This document shows positions 23,482 to 32,470 of a stretch of DNA of 64,000 nucleotides, in pieces. Under the pieces are notes generated by a model. That model did not search any database. It saw nothing but the letters and a program-made list of their open reading frames with translations, and was not told where the DNA came from. The stretch spans positions 62,001 through 126,000 of the forward strand of contig JBFGKE010000002.1 of assembly GCA_041576815.1 (NCBI GenBank). Reading direction: 5' to 3'. How positions within the stretch are numbered: position 1 is the first letter of the stretch; every line of letters begins with the position of its first letter. Source of the stretch: SG8-38 sp041576815 (GTDB taxonomy: Bacteria > Myxococcota_A > Polyangia > Polyangiales > Houyiibacteriaceae). The position numbers and the translations under genes were made by a program.

Positions 23482-24940
23482 CTCGGCCGGCCAAGGGCGC
23501 AGGCTCGAATCGGGGGAGCTGCTTCAGCGCGCTTTGCGCCGCGTGGTACCCGCACATCCCGTGCACGCCTCCGCCGGGTGGCGTGGAGGCAGAGCAGATG
23601 AACACCCGCGGGTTGGGCGTCGTGTAGGGATCGAATCGCGCAACCGGCCGCGTAAACAGCTGGAAGACATCGGCGACGCCTCCCGTGATGGCACCTCCGA
23701 CGAAATTCGGATTGTAGCGCTGGAAGTCGCGAGCGTTCATCGTGTGCCGCGCGAGGATCCGGTCCTTGAAGCCGGGCGCAAATCGCTCGACCTGCGTTTC
23801 GATCGCTTCGGTCATGTCGACCGTAGACCCGCCCGGCACGTGACAATACGCGTAGCCGGTGTGCTTGCCTGTCGGCGCGCGCGTCGGGTCGAGCTGGCTT
23901 TGCTGACAGAGCAAGATGTACGGACGCTTCGGGTGCTTCCCAGCGAACATGGCGGCTTCACTTTCAGCGATCTCTTCGAGTGTGCCGCCGAGGTGCACGG
24001 TCGATGCCTCTAGGCAATGTGGGTCCCGCCACGGAATCGGGCCGTCGAGCGCCCAGTCGAGCTTGAAGGCACCGGGTCCGTAGCGATAACGCCCGAGGCG
24101 TCGCCTGTATCCCGCGGGAAGCGCTCCGTCTGCAATCGATGCGAGCTGATCGGGGCTCGTGTCGAAGAGATAGGTGCGCGCGACGGGCAAGTCGGTAGCG
24201 GCAGTGACGTGCACACCGGTCCGGATCTCCCCTCCCATCGACCGAAACAGGCTCGCTAGGGCGTTCGGAATGGCCGCGGAGCCCCCGGCGGCAACCGGCC
24301 ACGGCTCGGCGTGGCCGGCAATCGCGAAGATCAGGCCGAGCGCCGCGGTAAACAGCTTGTCGAACGGCAGAATGCTGTGCCCTGCACATCCCGCAAACAG
24401 CGCACGGGCGCGCGATTGCTGAAAGCGCCATTTCGCAAACGGGAGCGCCGGCCACAGGGCGCGCGTGCCGAAGCGGACGAACAGCCCAGGGCTTTCCGGC
24501 CAACCGAGCGGGGCCAGCACGTCTTTGAAAAACCCGTCTGCGTCGTCGAGGAACGGCGCCACGAGGTCGCGATAGCTCGTTGCGTCTGCGCCTAGGCCCT
24601 CGCACGTCCGTTCGAGGGACTTCCACATGATCACCGCCGGCTGGTCATCGAGCGGATGCGCAACCGAGGCTCGCGGAAGAACCCACCGAAGGCCGTGCTC
24701 CTCGAGAGGAAGCGAGCGAAAGAACGGCGATAGGATCCCCGTGGTGTGGACCGCCGAGCAAACGTCGTGGCGAAACCCAGGGAGCGTGAGCTCCGCCGTG
24801 CGCGTCCCGCCGCCGATCTCGTCGGTGGCCTCGAGGACGAGGACCGAGGCCCCGCCCTGGGCCAGCGCAACCGCGGCGCTGAGCCCGTTCGGGCCCGAGC
24901 CGACCACCACCGCGTCGAACGTCTCGCGATGCTCGCTCAT
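23471..24940 (-). CDS. FAD-dependent oxidoreductase of the phytoene desaturase (CrtI) type
   Basis: A 489-residue flavoprotein. The FAD-binding GxGxxG motif is VVVGSGPNGLSAAVALA near residue 11, followed by VLVLEATDEIGGGTRT. A C-terminal ASTPPGGGVHGMCGYHAA block closes the FAD site as in CrtI-like and FAD-dependent carotenoid desaturase/isomerase families. No carotenoid synthesis genes are adjacent, so a carotenoid substrate is not claimed. It follows the glycosyltransferase by 6 bases on the same strand, suggesting an operon. Confidence 0.85.
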   Translation of the reverse strand: MSEHRETFDAVVVGSGPNGLSAAVALAQGGASVLVLEATDEIGGGTRTAELTLPGFRHDVCSAVHTTGILSPFFRSLPLEEHGLRWVLPRASVAHPLDDQPAVIMWKSLERTCEGLGADATSYRDLVAPFLDDADGFFKDVLAPLGWPESPGLFVRFGTRALWPALPFAKWRFQQSRARALFAGCAGHSILPFDKLFTAALGLIFAIAGHAEPWPVAAGGSAAIPNALASLFRSMGGEIRTGVHVTAATDLPVARTYLFDTSPDQLASIADGALPAGYRRRLGRYRYGPGAFKLDWALDGPIPWRDPHCLEASTVHLGGTLEEIAESEAAMFAGKHPKRPYILLCQQSQLDPTRAPTGKHTGYAYCHVPGGSTVDMTEAIETQVERFAPGFKDRILARHTMNARDFQRYNPNFVGGAITGGVADVFQLFTRPVARFDPYTTPNPRVFICSASTPPGGGVHGMCGYHAAQSALKQLPRFEPAPLAGRVSA

Positions 24941-24946
24941 GACCGA

Positions 24947-25942
24947 TTACGGATCGCCGATCGACTCGCGGACCGGCAGCCGCTCGCGCTCGTGCTTGCG
25001 GTGATACTGGAAAGTCATGAACTCGCCGAGCAGCCCGATCGAGAACGACTGCGCACCGACGAGAATGAGCAGCACGCCGAGGAGAAGCAGCGGCCGGTTG
25101 CCGATCGGCTGCCCCTGAAACCAAAGCACCGTGAGATACCCCGAGATCAGCACGCCGAGGAACGTGAAGAAGAGGCCCAGGAGGCCGAAGAGGTGCATCG
25201 GTTTGCGCGAGTATCGAGTGAGAAAAGAAACGCTCAGCAAGTCGAAGAACCCGCGCAGGATTCTCTCGAGCCCGTACCGTGACCGGCCGAACTGCCGCGC
25301 GCGGTGATTCACCGGCATCTCGCCCACGCTGAAGCCTTGCCATGCGGCGAGAACGGGAATGAAGCGAAAGAGGTCCCCGTAGATCGGAATCGACTGCAAA
25401 ACTTCGCGCCGGTAGGCTTTGAAGCCGCAGTTCATGTCGTGGAGGCGTACGCCGGTCACCGCACCGACCGCGCTGTTGAAGATCTTCGAGAATACGCGAC
25501 GATTCAGGGGATCGCGCCGGTCGACTTTCCACCCCACCACGACGTCGAGGCCTTGCGCGATCTTGTCGAGCATTTTCGGAAGGTCCGCTGGATCGTCCTG
25601 AAGGTCGGCGTCCATCATCACGACGACTTCGGCCCGCGCACGCTCGAAGCCCGCGGCAAGCGCCATGGCTTTTCCGAAGTTCTTCCGAAGACGCACTCCG
25701 CGGACCGCACGATCCTGCTCGTGGAGCTCCTGAATCACGCGCCAGCTCTGGTCGGTGCTCCCATCGTCGACGAAAATCAGCTCGTACGAGGTGTCGGGGC
25801 CGAGCGCCTCCTTCACCTGTGCGGCGAGGTGCGGCAGGCTGTCTGCCTCGTTGAGGCCCGGCACCACGACGCTCACCTGCGGCGCTTTCGGCTCGCTCAC
25901 GATCGCCTGGAGCCCACCCTTCAGCTGCTCTGCCACGCCCAT
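24947..25942 (-). CDS. Glycosyltransferase family 2, dolichyl/undecaprenyl-phosphate sugar transferase type
   Basis: A 331-residue GT2 enzyme with two C-terminal membrane helices. The N-terminal domain has SVVVPGLNEADSL, ELIFVDDGSTDQS and MMDADLQDDPADLP (the DxD metal site), then HDMNCGFKAYRREVL and the ARQFGRSRYG motif. This architecture is that of DPM1/GtrB/ArnC-like enzymes that make polyprenyl-phosphate sugars for envelope glycans. The C-terminus (LFGLLGLFFTFLGVLISGY and LLLLGVLLILVGAQSFSIG) anchors it in the membrane. Sugar identity is unknown. It lies between a sulfotransferase and an oxidoreductase on the same strand. Confidence 0.92.
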   Translation of the reverse strand: MGVAEQLKGGLQAIVSEPKAPQVSVVVPGLNEADSLPHLAAQVKEALGPDTSYELIFVDDGSTDQSWRVIQELHEQDRAVRGVRLRKNFGKAMALAAGFERARAEVVVMMDADLQDDPADLPKMLDKIAQGLDVVVGWKVDRRDPLNRRVFSKIFNSAVGAVTGVRLHDMNCGFKAYRREVLQSIPIYGDLFRFIPVLAAWQGFSVGEMPVNHRARQFGRSRYGLERILRGFFDLLSVSFLTRYSRKPMHLFGLLGLFFTFLGVLISGYLTVLWFQGQPIGNRPLLLLGVLLILVGAQSFSIGLLGEFMTFQYHRKHERERLPVRESIGDP

Positions 25943-25988
25943 GCCGTTGCCGACGTTGTAGGCGTCGGAGCGCCGACGTACAAGCCGG

Positions 25989-27206
25989 CTAAACGCCGAA
26001 ACGCTCGTTGTAGGTCTTGAGCGTCTCGCGGACGCGCTCGTTGGTCAGCCCGAAGTCTTCGATGCTGTACTCGTGCTCACCCTCTTGGGAGGTCGGCTTT
26101 GCCGAGATTCGCTCCTCGAGGAGCCCCGCGATCTCCGGCGTGAGCCCCAAATCGAAGTACTGGTAGAGGTCCTGGAGCACCGTCATCGGATTGGCCATCA
26201 TGTCGCGAAGCCGAACGTCGTAGATCTGGGACTCGGGGATGTTCTCCCGCGACTTCATCGCACGCTCGAGGCCGATGCGCGTGTACTCGAGCCAGAACTC
26301 GCCGAGCTCCTCGACGTCCAGGCTTCGGCGCACTTTGGAGGCCATCTTGGCGGAGAGGCTGCAGTGGGACGCGAGAGCCTTGGCGATGTCCCTGTGGGTA
26401 AAGATGATCTGCGCGTCCGGGTAGACCGCCATCAGCGCATCGAGGTTCCAGATGTGCCAAGGACACTTCAACACCCATCGCTTTGCAGAGCGCTGCGCGT
26501 TCAACATCTTGAGCTGAAGCTTGTGAAACTCGTAGGGCGCGATCATGTCCCACTCGAGCATCTCCATCGCATAGCCGTAGGTCGCAAAGCCCACCCAGAA
26601 CGTGAGCATGGCCATGTCGTTCTCGAGCAGAAAGAAGCACTCCTCGTAGGAGTCGGCCGTCACGAGGTGGGCGACGCCCTGGTCGGGCATCGTCATCTGG
26701 TTGAAGCCGAAGGTGAACTTGGCCTGCGCGCGCCGCCATGCCACGTCGCCGAGCGGGTCGCCGAGCCGGCCGAGCGGATACGAAAGCTCCCATGCCTTGG
26801 CGACTCGGTTGTTGGGGTCGGCTGCCATGACGTTTAGGAGAAACGTCGTACCGGTTCGAAAGAAGCCGGTGATGAAAATCGGGCGCTCGATGTCGACTTC
26901 GTCGAGCTCCGGGTGGCGCTTGGCGAAATCGACCACACGAAGGCGGTTGCCGAGGTGCCAGTTCAGGACGTACCGAGCGCCGAAGAGGCCGGTGGTGTTG
27001 AGATTCGATTCGTTCAGCCCGTCGACGGCCGCATCGAGCCGGGCGCGGAACCCCGCATCGCCCCAGTCGTCGAGCCGCGTGGTGCGCTCCGCCATCTTCA
27101 TGGCGCGCTCCGAACCGATCGGGATCATTTTCTTGCTGAGGCCGTCCAGCTTGTTCACCAGCGAAAACGGGAGGGTCGGCTTCAGCTCGTCCGGAGTCTG
27201 ACTCAC
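25989..27206 (-). CDS. PAPS-dependent sulfotransferase family protein
   Basis: A 405-residue cytosolic sulfotransferase. The 5'-phosphosulfate binding loop is GFFRTGTTFL at residues 114-123 and the 3'-phosphate segment is FTHRDIAKALASHCS near residue 277. Members of this bacterial family are long and often encoded near lipid or polysaccharide genes. Together with the adjacent polyprenyl-phosphate glycosyltransferase it suggests modification of an envelope lipid or glycan, which is an inference from context. It is separated from the glycosyltransferase by 46 bases. Confidence 0.85.
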   Translation of the reverse strand: MSQTPDELKPTLPFSLVNKLDGLSKKMIPIGSERAMKMAERTTRLDDWGDAGFRARLDAAVDGLNESNLNTTGLFGARYVLNWHLGNRLRVVDFAKRHPELDEVDIERPIFITGFFRTGTTFLLNVMAADPNNRVAKAWELSYPLGRLGDPLGDVAWRRAQAKFTFGFNQMTMPDQGVAHLVTADSYEECFFLLENDMAMLTFWVGFATYGYAMEMLEWDMIAPYEFHKLQLKMLNAQRSAKRWVLKCPWHIWNLDALMAVYPDAQIIFTHRDIAKALASHCSLSAKMASKVRRSLDVEELGEFWLEYTRIGLERAMKSRENIPESQIYDVRLRDMMANPMTVLQDLYQYFDLGLTPEIAGLLEERISAKPTSQEGEHEYSIEDFGLTNERVRETLKTYNERFGV

Positions 27207-27325
27207 TCTCCGTCTCTAAAACGCGGACCCCTCGCCTGTCAAAGCTTGCCGCGGCCCGACGGCTCAGCGGTCGACGAGGACCCGTGAACGGTTTGCTGAT
27301 GGGTCCCACCGGTTGCTCGTGATCG

Positions 27326-28519
27326 TCAGAACAGGCGACTGTAGCCAAAGCTAAAAACGTGCACCTGAAGATCGTTCGTTCGCCAGTAGTGGCTGTACCC
27401 GAGGTCGAGATTCTGCGTTTGAAACTGCCCCGGCGGATCGATGTAGATGAAGACCTTTCCACCGACCTGGTGCGCCCAGAATTCGGCCAGGTCCGAGTCC
27501 GCGGTGCGCGGCGCGTTCAGTGAAAAACCCGGCAGCGTGATCGACCGGGTCCAGAAGTATACCGCGTTCTGCCGGTGGACCCGATAGCTCGCGCGGAGGT
27601 AGGCGCGCGGCGTGGCGTACTGATAGATCTGCGCCTGGAGCGTGTGCGCGCGAACGTCGAAGTCGTCCGCGTAGAACCGGTAGCTGAGGCGGAGGGTCGA
27701 CGCGGTGGCGGGCACGTGCTGCGCGAGCAGGCCGTGGATCGCATGGCGAAGCCGCTTTCGAGGAAACTTCTCCTCCACGCGGTCGCGCGGAGGACAGTTC
27801 GTGAGACGCGGCTCGCAGTCGACCGGCACGGAGTTCCACGGGGTGATCAGCTCCCCCGCCTGCAGGGTAAAACCGTAGCTCGCTTTGACGAGCGTAGTGC
27901 GGCTCAGGATTTGGCTCGCGTCGGCATTGATGTTGAGCGCGCCTCGAACATCGGCTTTGTTGCCGAGAGGCCAGAGGCCGCCGTAGGGGCCGTACGGTCG
28001 AAAGACATCAAAGACACCGTTGGCGCTGACACCGAGGGTCGCGTTGTCCTGTGCCAGCTCGTGCTGGTAGCCGACCCCGGCGAAAATCGATCGGTACCAC
28101 TCCTCGAGATGCAATCCATAGCGAAAGCTCGCGACGTCGTCCTCCGACGTCGTCACGCGGGTCTTGAAGTCGAGCGTGAGCGTCTCGTTCATTCGTGATG
28201 CCGAAGTGGTCACGTCGACGCTGTTGATCGATGCCGACGTGATGATGTCGATCGGCACGAGCAGCTCGTGCTCGACTCTTTCGTTCTGGCGCGCGCGAAA
28301 GAGGCCCGCAGGGTTCCAGACGTCCAAGGTTTCCGCGCCCCGCGGTCCAGGTCCCGCCTGCGACTGAAACCCGGACCCGTCCTGCGTATAATAGGTGAAG
28401 CGAGCGGCTGCCTGCTCGAACGTCCAGGCGTTTCTGGATTCGTCCGCATGCGTCCGCGCGCCGGCGCACGTCGCGGCCAAAAGGAGCCCAGCAGCCAGCC
28501 CGCCACTCGAGCGGGCCAT
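27326..28519 (-). CDS. DUF3570 outer-membrane beta-barrel protein
   Basis: From ATG 28517-28519 the protein has 397 residues with a signal peptide (GGLAAGLLLAATCAGARTHA). The mature part consists of alternating amphipathic strands with many aromatics (ARFTYYTQDG, RYGLHLEEWY, ATLRLSYRFYADDFD) and ends with the strand VHVFSFGYSRLF, a C-terminal aromatic typical of outer-membrane barrels. The pattern matches DUF3570. One base separates it from the stop of the DUF4266 gene upstream; this pairing is a known neighbourhood, often with flavinylation genes, which are not seen here. Confidence 0.85.
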   Translation of the reverse strand: MARSSGGLAAGLLLAATCAGARTHADESRNAWTFEQAAARFTYYTQDGSGFQSQAGPGPRGAETLDVWNPAGLFRARQNERVEHELLVPIDIITSASINSVDVTTSASRMNETLTLDFKTRVTTSEDDVASFRYGLHLEEWYRSIFAGVGYQHELAQDNATLGVSANGVFDVFRPYGPYGGLWPLGNKADVRGALNINADASQILSRTTLVKASYGFTLQAGELITPWNSVPVDCEPRLTNCPPRDRVEEKFPRKRLRHAIHGLLAQHVPATASTLRLSYRFYADDFDVRAHTLQAQIYQYATPRAYLRASYRVHRQNAVYFWTRSITLPGFSLNAPRTADSDLAEFWAHQVGGKVFIYIDPPGQFQTQNLDLGYSHYWRTNDLQVHVFSFGYSRLF

Positions 28520-28520
28520 T

Positions 28521-28736
28521 CTAGTTGGTGCAGCCACACCCTCCTCCCGCCACGCTGGCATCTCCACCACCCGCGGCCTCTCGCGCGCGATGAAGCTGCC
28601 GCTCGGCGCGCGCCTCGAGCGGATCTACGACGGGCTGCATCGTGGGATCCGAGAGGTACCCTCGCTCGTATGCGGAAACCGTCACGCACGCCGAAAAGAG
28701 ACACGCCGCGATCACACCGAAAACCACGCGCTTCAC
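28521..28736 (-). CDS. DUF4266 small lipoprotein
   Basis: A 71-residue lipoprotein. The signal ends FSAC (Cys17), followed by the DUF4266 signature AYERGYLSDPTM, a short helical stretch with histidine and arginine (RQLHRAREAAGGGDAS) and the C-terminal GGGCGCTN. The cysteine-rich glycine end is characteristic of the family. It is translated just before the DUF3570 barrel gene. Function is unknown; the pair may form an outer-membrane redox or export unit. Confidence 0.9.
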   Translation of the reverse strand: MKRVVFGVIAACLFSACVTVSAYERGYLSDPTMQPVVDPLEARAERQLHRAREAAGGGDASVAGGGCGCTN

Positions 28737-28869
28737 GACTCACCAGCCTTTCGTTCGACGGCAATGGACCGACACTCGGCCACTGCGCACGACGCGATCG
28801 AGAATACAAGGAAACACGAGTGAAACGTCCGGCGAACACAGGGGGCCGTCCGTTCCAGGGCTGTCTGTT

Positions 28870-29742
28870 CTAAGAGGCGGCGGCGCCGAAGAAGCGCTTT
28901 ACTTTGTCGTGGAGGCCGTGCAGGTGCTTGCTCGCGTGGTCTCGCTGCCTTGCGTCGAGAAGCTCGTAGACGAATAGTAGCGCTCGTCGGCCCTCGGCGC
29001 GCCGCTCGGCGGGCGACCGTGCATCCGGACCCCAGTCTTCACGGTTCTTCCACTCCCTGAAAAGCGCGTCGCGAATGGCCTCGGCGTCTGGACTCCTGCG
29101 AAACAGTCCGCCAATCCGCTCGACGCGGCGTTCGTCCGCCGCAAGTCGTGCCGCCCCTTCGTCGGGCAAACCCGCGACGAACTTCCGAAGTGCCACATCC
29201 TGGCTGTCTGCGAGGCTGCCGGACCAATCCTCGACAGCATCCACGAACTGGTCCTGGCGCTCCTCCAGGCGATCCTCGGCGGGCTCGGCCAGCTCCTCTC
29301 GCGCTTCGTCGAGCCGCTCGCGGATCCGCGCCTCGACGAAGTCGATTTGATCTTCACGAAGCGTAGCGAGGATCGGGGATGCCTCGTCGATGATGGCTCG
29401 GGCGGCGACGTCGAGGATGCCGTCGACCTGCCGCTCCATGCCAAGCAGGCTGTTTTCGCTCAACCCCTTCGCGAGAGCGGCGTCGATCGTGGCGACTAAC
29501 ATGTCGAGCCGGCTGCCTAGCGCCCCTGGGGCAGCGGCGATGAGCCGCTCGACCGATGCGCGTGTGGCAGCCGTTTGTGCCTCGTCGAGATTGAGCTCCG
29601 CCGCGATCTGGCGCGTGACCCACTTCGCGCCGAGGTTTTGCAGCAAGCCGGTGCAACCGACGCTCACGACGAGAGTGAACACGAGCACCACCCACGTTGG
29701 GCGATGCGGCCTGTTACGAAGGACGGTTGACGGGGTGGTCAC
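28870..29742 (-). CDS. Helical lipoprotein, DUF6279-like
   Basis: The 290-residue protein has a long N-terminal basic region and a hydrophobic segment ending VSVGC (Cys30), a lipoprotein-type signal. The mature part is nearly all amphipathic helix, with a charged EARIRERLDEAREELAEPAE stretch and an all-alpha pattern like DUF6279 lipoproteins of other proteobacteria, though similarity is not strong enough to be certain. No enzyme motif is visible. It stands between the DUF4266/DUF3570 pair and the polyphosphate kinase gene. Confidence 0.6.
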   Translation of the reverse strand: MTTPSTVLRNRPHRPTWVVLVFTLVVSVGCTGLLQNLGAKWVTRQIAAELNLDEAQTAATRASVERLIAAAPGALGSRLDMLVATIDAALAKGLSENSLLGMERQVDGILDVAARAIIDEASPILATLREDQIDFVEARIRERLDEAREELAEPAEDRLEERQDQFVDAVEDWSGSLADSQDVALRKFVAGLPDEGAARLAADERRVERIGGLFRRSPDAEAIRDALFREWKNREDWGPDARSPAERRAEGRRALLFVYELLDARQRDHASKHLHGLHDKVKRFFGAAAS

Positions 29743-29793
29743 GGGAAGGTCCGACTAGTGTGGAGCCGGGCCCTGCCGCCTGCAATCCCGGCG

Positions 29794-30651
29794 TTAGAAC
29801 ACCTCGGGGACGAAGTTCTGATCCTCGAGCGGGGGCCGGACGTATTTCACTTTGTTTTGGCGGTCGGGGAGCTTGAGGTGAGGCGCTGGGACGTGCTGAT
29901 ACGGGATGAGGCTCAAGAAATGCGCGATGACGTTGAGACGGGCCCGACGCTTGTCGTCGCCGTGCACGACGTACCACGGCGCCTGTTTGATGTCGGTGTG
30001 GGCGAACATCTCGTCTTTCGCCTTCGAATAGTCGACCCAGTACTTGCGTGACTGCAAATCCACGTCGCTGATTTTCCAGCGGCGAACGGGATCTTTGATG
30101 CGTCTTTGAAAACGCCGCTCTTGCTCTTCGTCACTGACCGAAAACCAATACTTGATGAGAATGATGCCGGAGCGGACGAGCATGCGCTCGAATTGGGGGC
30201 ACGACCGCAGGAATTCCTGGTACTCCTGCTCGGTGCAGTAGCCCATCACCTTCTCGACGCCCGCGCGGTTGTACCAGCTGCGATCGAAGCAAACCATCTC
30301 GCCTGCCGCGGGAAGGTAGGGAACGTAGCGTTGAAAGTACCACTGCGTAGCCTCACGCTCGGTTGGTTTGGCGAGCGCCACGACGCGGCAGACGCGCGGA
30401 TTCAAGCTCTTCGTCAAACGCTTGATCGCGCCGCCCTTCCCCGCCGCGTCGCGCCCTTCGAAGATCACCACGACCTTGAGACCCTCGTTCTGAATCCATT
30501 TCTGCAGCTTCACGAGCTCCACCTGGAACGCTGCCAAAGCCTTGTCGTACGCGGACCGCTTCAGCTTGCGTTTCCGCGTCGCGTCGGGGTCGCGGCTCAG
30601 CGGGGGCCCATCTGCCGTCTCGATTGAGCTTTCAGCCTGCTTTTCTGCCAT
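29794..30651 (-). CDS. ppk2: Polyphosphate kinase 2 family protein
   Basis: PPK2 transfers phosphate between polyphosphate and nucleotides; class I members prefer making nucleoside triphosphates from diphosphates. The 285-residue protein has Walker A GRDAAGKGG, Walker B FDRSWYNRAGVE, the lid module with RRIKDPVRRWKISDVD and the C-terminal helical segment. It is a single-domain (short) PPK2. I used ATG 30651 because the upstream 42 residues of the frame show no family similarity. It is divergent from the DUF3556 gene at 30785; the 133 bases between could hold both promoters. Confidence 0.93.
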   Translation of the reverse strand: MAEKQAESSIETADGPPLSRDPDATRKRKLKRSAYDKALAAFQVELVKLQKWIQNEGLKVVVIFEGRDAAGKGGAIKRLTKSLNPRVCRVVALAKPTEREATQWYFQRYVPYLPAAGEMVCFDRSWYNRAGVEKVMGYCTEQEYQEFLRSCPQFERMLVRSGIILIKYWFSVSDEEQERRFQRRIKDPVRRWKISDVDLQSRKYWVDYSKAKDEMFAHTDIKQAPWYVVHGDDKRRARLNVIAHFLSLIPYQHVPAPHLKLPDRQNKVKYVRPPLEDQNFVPEVF

Positions 30652-30784
30652 CGAAGCCTCGTGGAATTCACTTTCGCATAGCACGACCCACCGCGACAAC
30701 TCCACCCGATCGCCAGCGCAATCTTTGCGCCCAACGAGCGCAACGGCGGTGACAGACCGCGACTCGATCGCTAGCATCCCGGCG

Positions 30785-32470
30785 ATGGGACTGCTGGATC
30801 CAACCCCACCTCCCTACGACATCGGTGAGTGGCAACAGAAGCCGTTTCCCGAGCGGGTGAGAATGGTTTGCCAGTCGTGGGCGCTCCAAGGCTACGGAAC
30901 GCCCTGGCCGATCTACATCGTGTACATCTTGAAGATCGTCTTCTACGTCTGGGTGTGGGCGCTGTTCTGCTCCGTCACGCCCGGGCTCGGCGACTTCGGA
31001 AGCTTCGGCGATTGGTACTACGAGCCGATCGCGTTCCAGAAAGCCGTGCTCTGGAGCATGGCCTTCGAAGGGCTCGGCCTCGGCTGCGGCAGCGGTCCGC
31101 TCACCGGCCGCTACAAGCCACCCTTCGGCGGTGCGCTCTACTTTTGCCGGCCGGGCACGGTCAAGATGCCGTTCTTTCCGGGCCTCCCGATCGTCGGCGG
31201 CTCGAGGCGTACGCTTCTCGACGTCGTCCTCTACGTGGCGCACATGTTTTTCTTGTTTCGCGCCCTCAGCGCACCGGCGCTCTCGGTCGACTTGCTTCTG
31301 CCGACCGTGGTGTTGCTTCCCGTGCTCGGGATCACCGACAAGACCCTCTTTCTTTCCGCACGCGCCGAGCACTACTACACGGCGCTCGTCTGCTTTCTGT
31401 TTGCGGGCGACTGGATCGCCGGGTCCAAATTCGTGTGGGTGGCGATCTGGATGTGGGCCGCCACCTCCAAGCTCAATCATCACTTCCCATCCGTGATTGC
31501 AGTGATGCAGAGCAACAGCCCGCTTACCAAGGTCGGCCCCATTCGGAAGCTGCTCTACCGCAGCTATCCAGACGATTTGCGGCCATCGCGCCTGACCCAT
31601 CTCATGGCGCACGCGGGGACGGTGGTCGAGTACACGTTCCCAGTGGTCCTGGTGTTCAGCGACGGTGGGCTCGCGACGACCGTCGCGCTCGGCGTCATGC
31701 TGGGCTTTCACATCTTCATCACCAGCAGCATCCCCATGGGTGTTCCGATCGAATGGAACGTCATCATGGTGTACGGCGCCTTCGTTCTGTTCGGCCACTA
31801 CGCCGACGTCGACGCGTTCAGCATCGACTCGCCTCTGCTGATCGCGTTCTTGGTTTTGATGCTCTTCATCGTGCCTCTCGTCGGCAATCTCGTGCCCTCG
31901 CGCGTCTCGTTTCTCTGCTCGATGCGGTACTACGCAGGCAACTGGGCCTACAGCATCTGGCTCTTCCGCGGTGACTCCTCGAAGAAGCTCGACCAGCACC
32001 TCACCAAGTGGGCGCCGCGCCTTCCGGACCAACTGAGCGGCCTCCTCGACCAGGAGACGCTCACGGCGACGATCTCCAAGGTCCTCGGCTTCCGCGCGAT
32101 GCATCTGCACGGCCGCTGCCTTCAGTTCTTGCTTCCGAGGGCGGTGGACGACATCGATGAGTACGAGTTCCTCGACGGCGAGCTCGTCGCCGGGATCGTC
32201 ATCGGCTGGAACTTCGGCGAAGGGCACTTGCACAATCTGCAGTTGCTGCGCGCAATTCAAGAGCAGTGCAACTTCGAGGAAGGTGAGCTTCGCTGCATCT
32301 TCGTCGAATCGCAGCCCATGGGGCGGCCGGCACACGCGTGGACGATCGCCGATGCCGCCACCGGCGTCTTGGAGACTGGAAAAATCAGCGTGAAGGACCT
32401 GCTCGAGCTCCAGCCTTGGCCGCCCAGCGTCGAAACTAGCCCTGCCGAGGAAGCGACAGCGCGAGCTTGA
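30785..32470 (+). CDS. DUF3556 multi-pass membrane protein
   Basis: The 561-residue protein has at least eight hydrophobic segments and long conserved loops such as PPPYDIGEWQQKPFPERVRM near the start, FCRPGTVKMPFFPG, and a C-terminal soluble domain (residues 440-561) with VIGWNFGEGHLHNLQLL. The pattern matches DUF3556, a family first seen in mycobacteria and other lipid-rich bacteria and of unknown function. The start ATG 30785 gives the conserved MGLLDPTPPPYD N-terminus; the frame is open further upstream. Its last 35 bases overlap the convergent YceI gene. Confidence 0.85.
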   Translation: MGLLDPTPPPYDIGEWQQKPFPERVRMVCQSWALQGYGTPWPIYIVYILKIVFYVWVWALFCSVTPGLGDFGSFGDWYYEPIAFQKAVLWSMAFEGLGLGCGSGPLTGRYKPPFGGALYFCRPGTVKMPFFPGLPIVGGSRRTLLDVVLYVAHMFFLFRALSAPALSVDLLLPTVVLLPVLGITDKTLFLSARAEHYYTALVCFLFAGDWIAGSKFVWVAIWMWAATSKLNHHFPSVIAVMQSNSPLTKVGPIRKLLYRSYPDDLRPSRLTHLMAHAGTVVEYTFPVVLVFSDGGLATTVALGVMLGFHIFITSSIPMGVPIEWNVIMVYGAFVLFGHYADVDAFSIDSPLLIAFLVLMLFIVPLVGNLVPSRVSFLCSMRYYAGNWAYSIWLFRGDSSKKLDQHLTKWAPRLPDQLSGLLDQETLTATISKVLGFRAMHLHGRCLQFLLPRAVDDIDEYEFLDGELVAGIVIGWNFGEGHLHNLQLLRAIQEQCNFEEGELRCIFVESQPMGRPAHAWTIADAATGVLETGKISVKDLLELQPWPPSVETSPAEEATARA

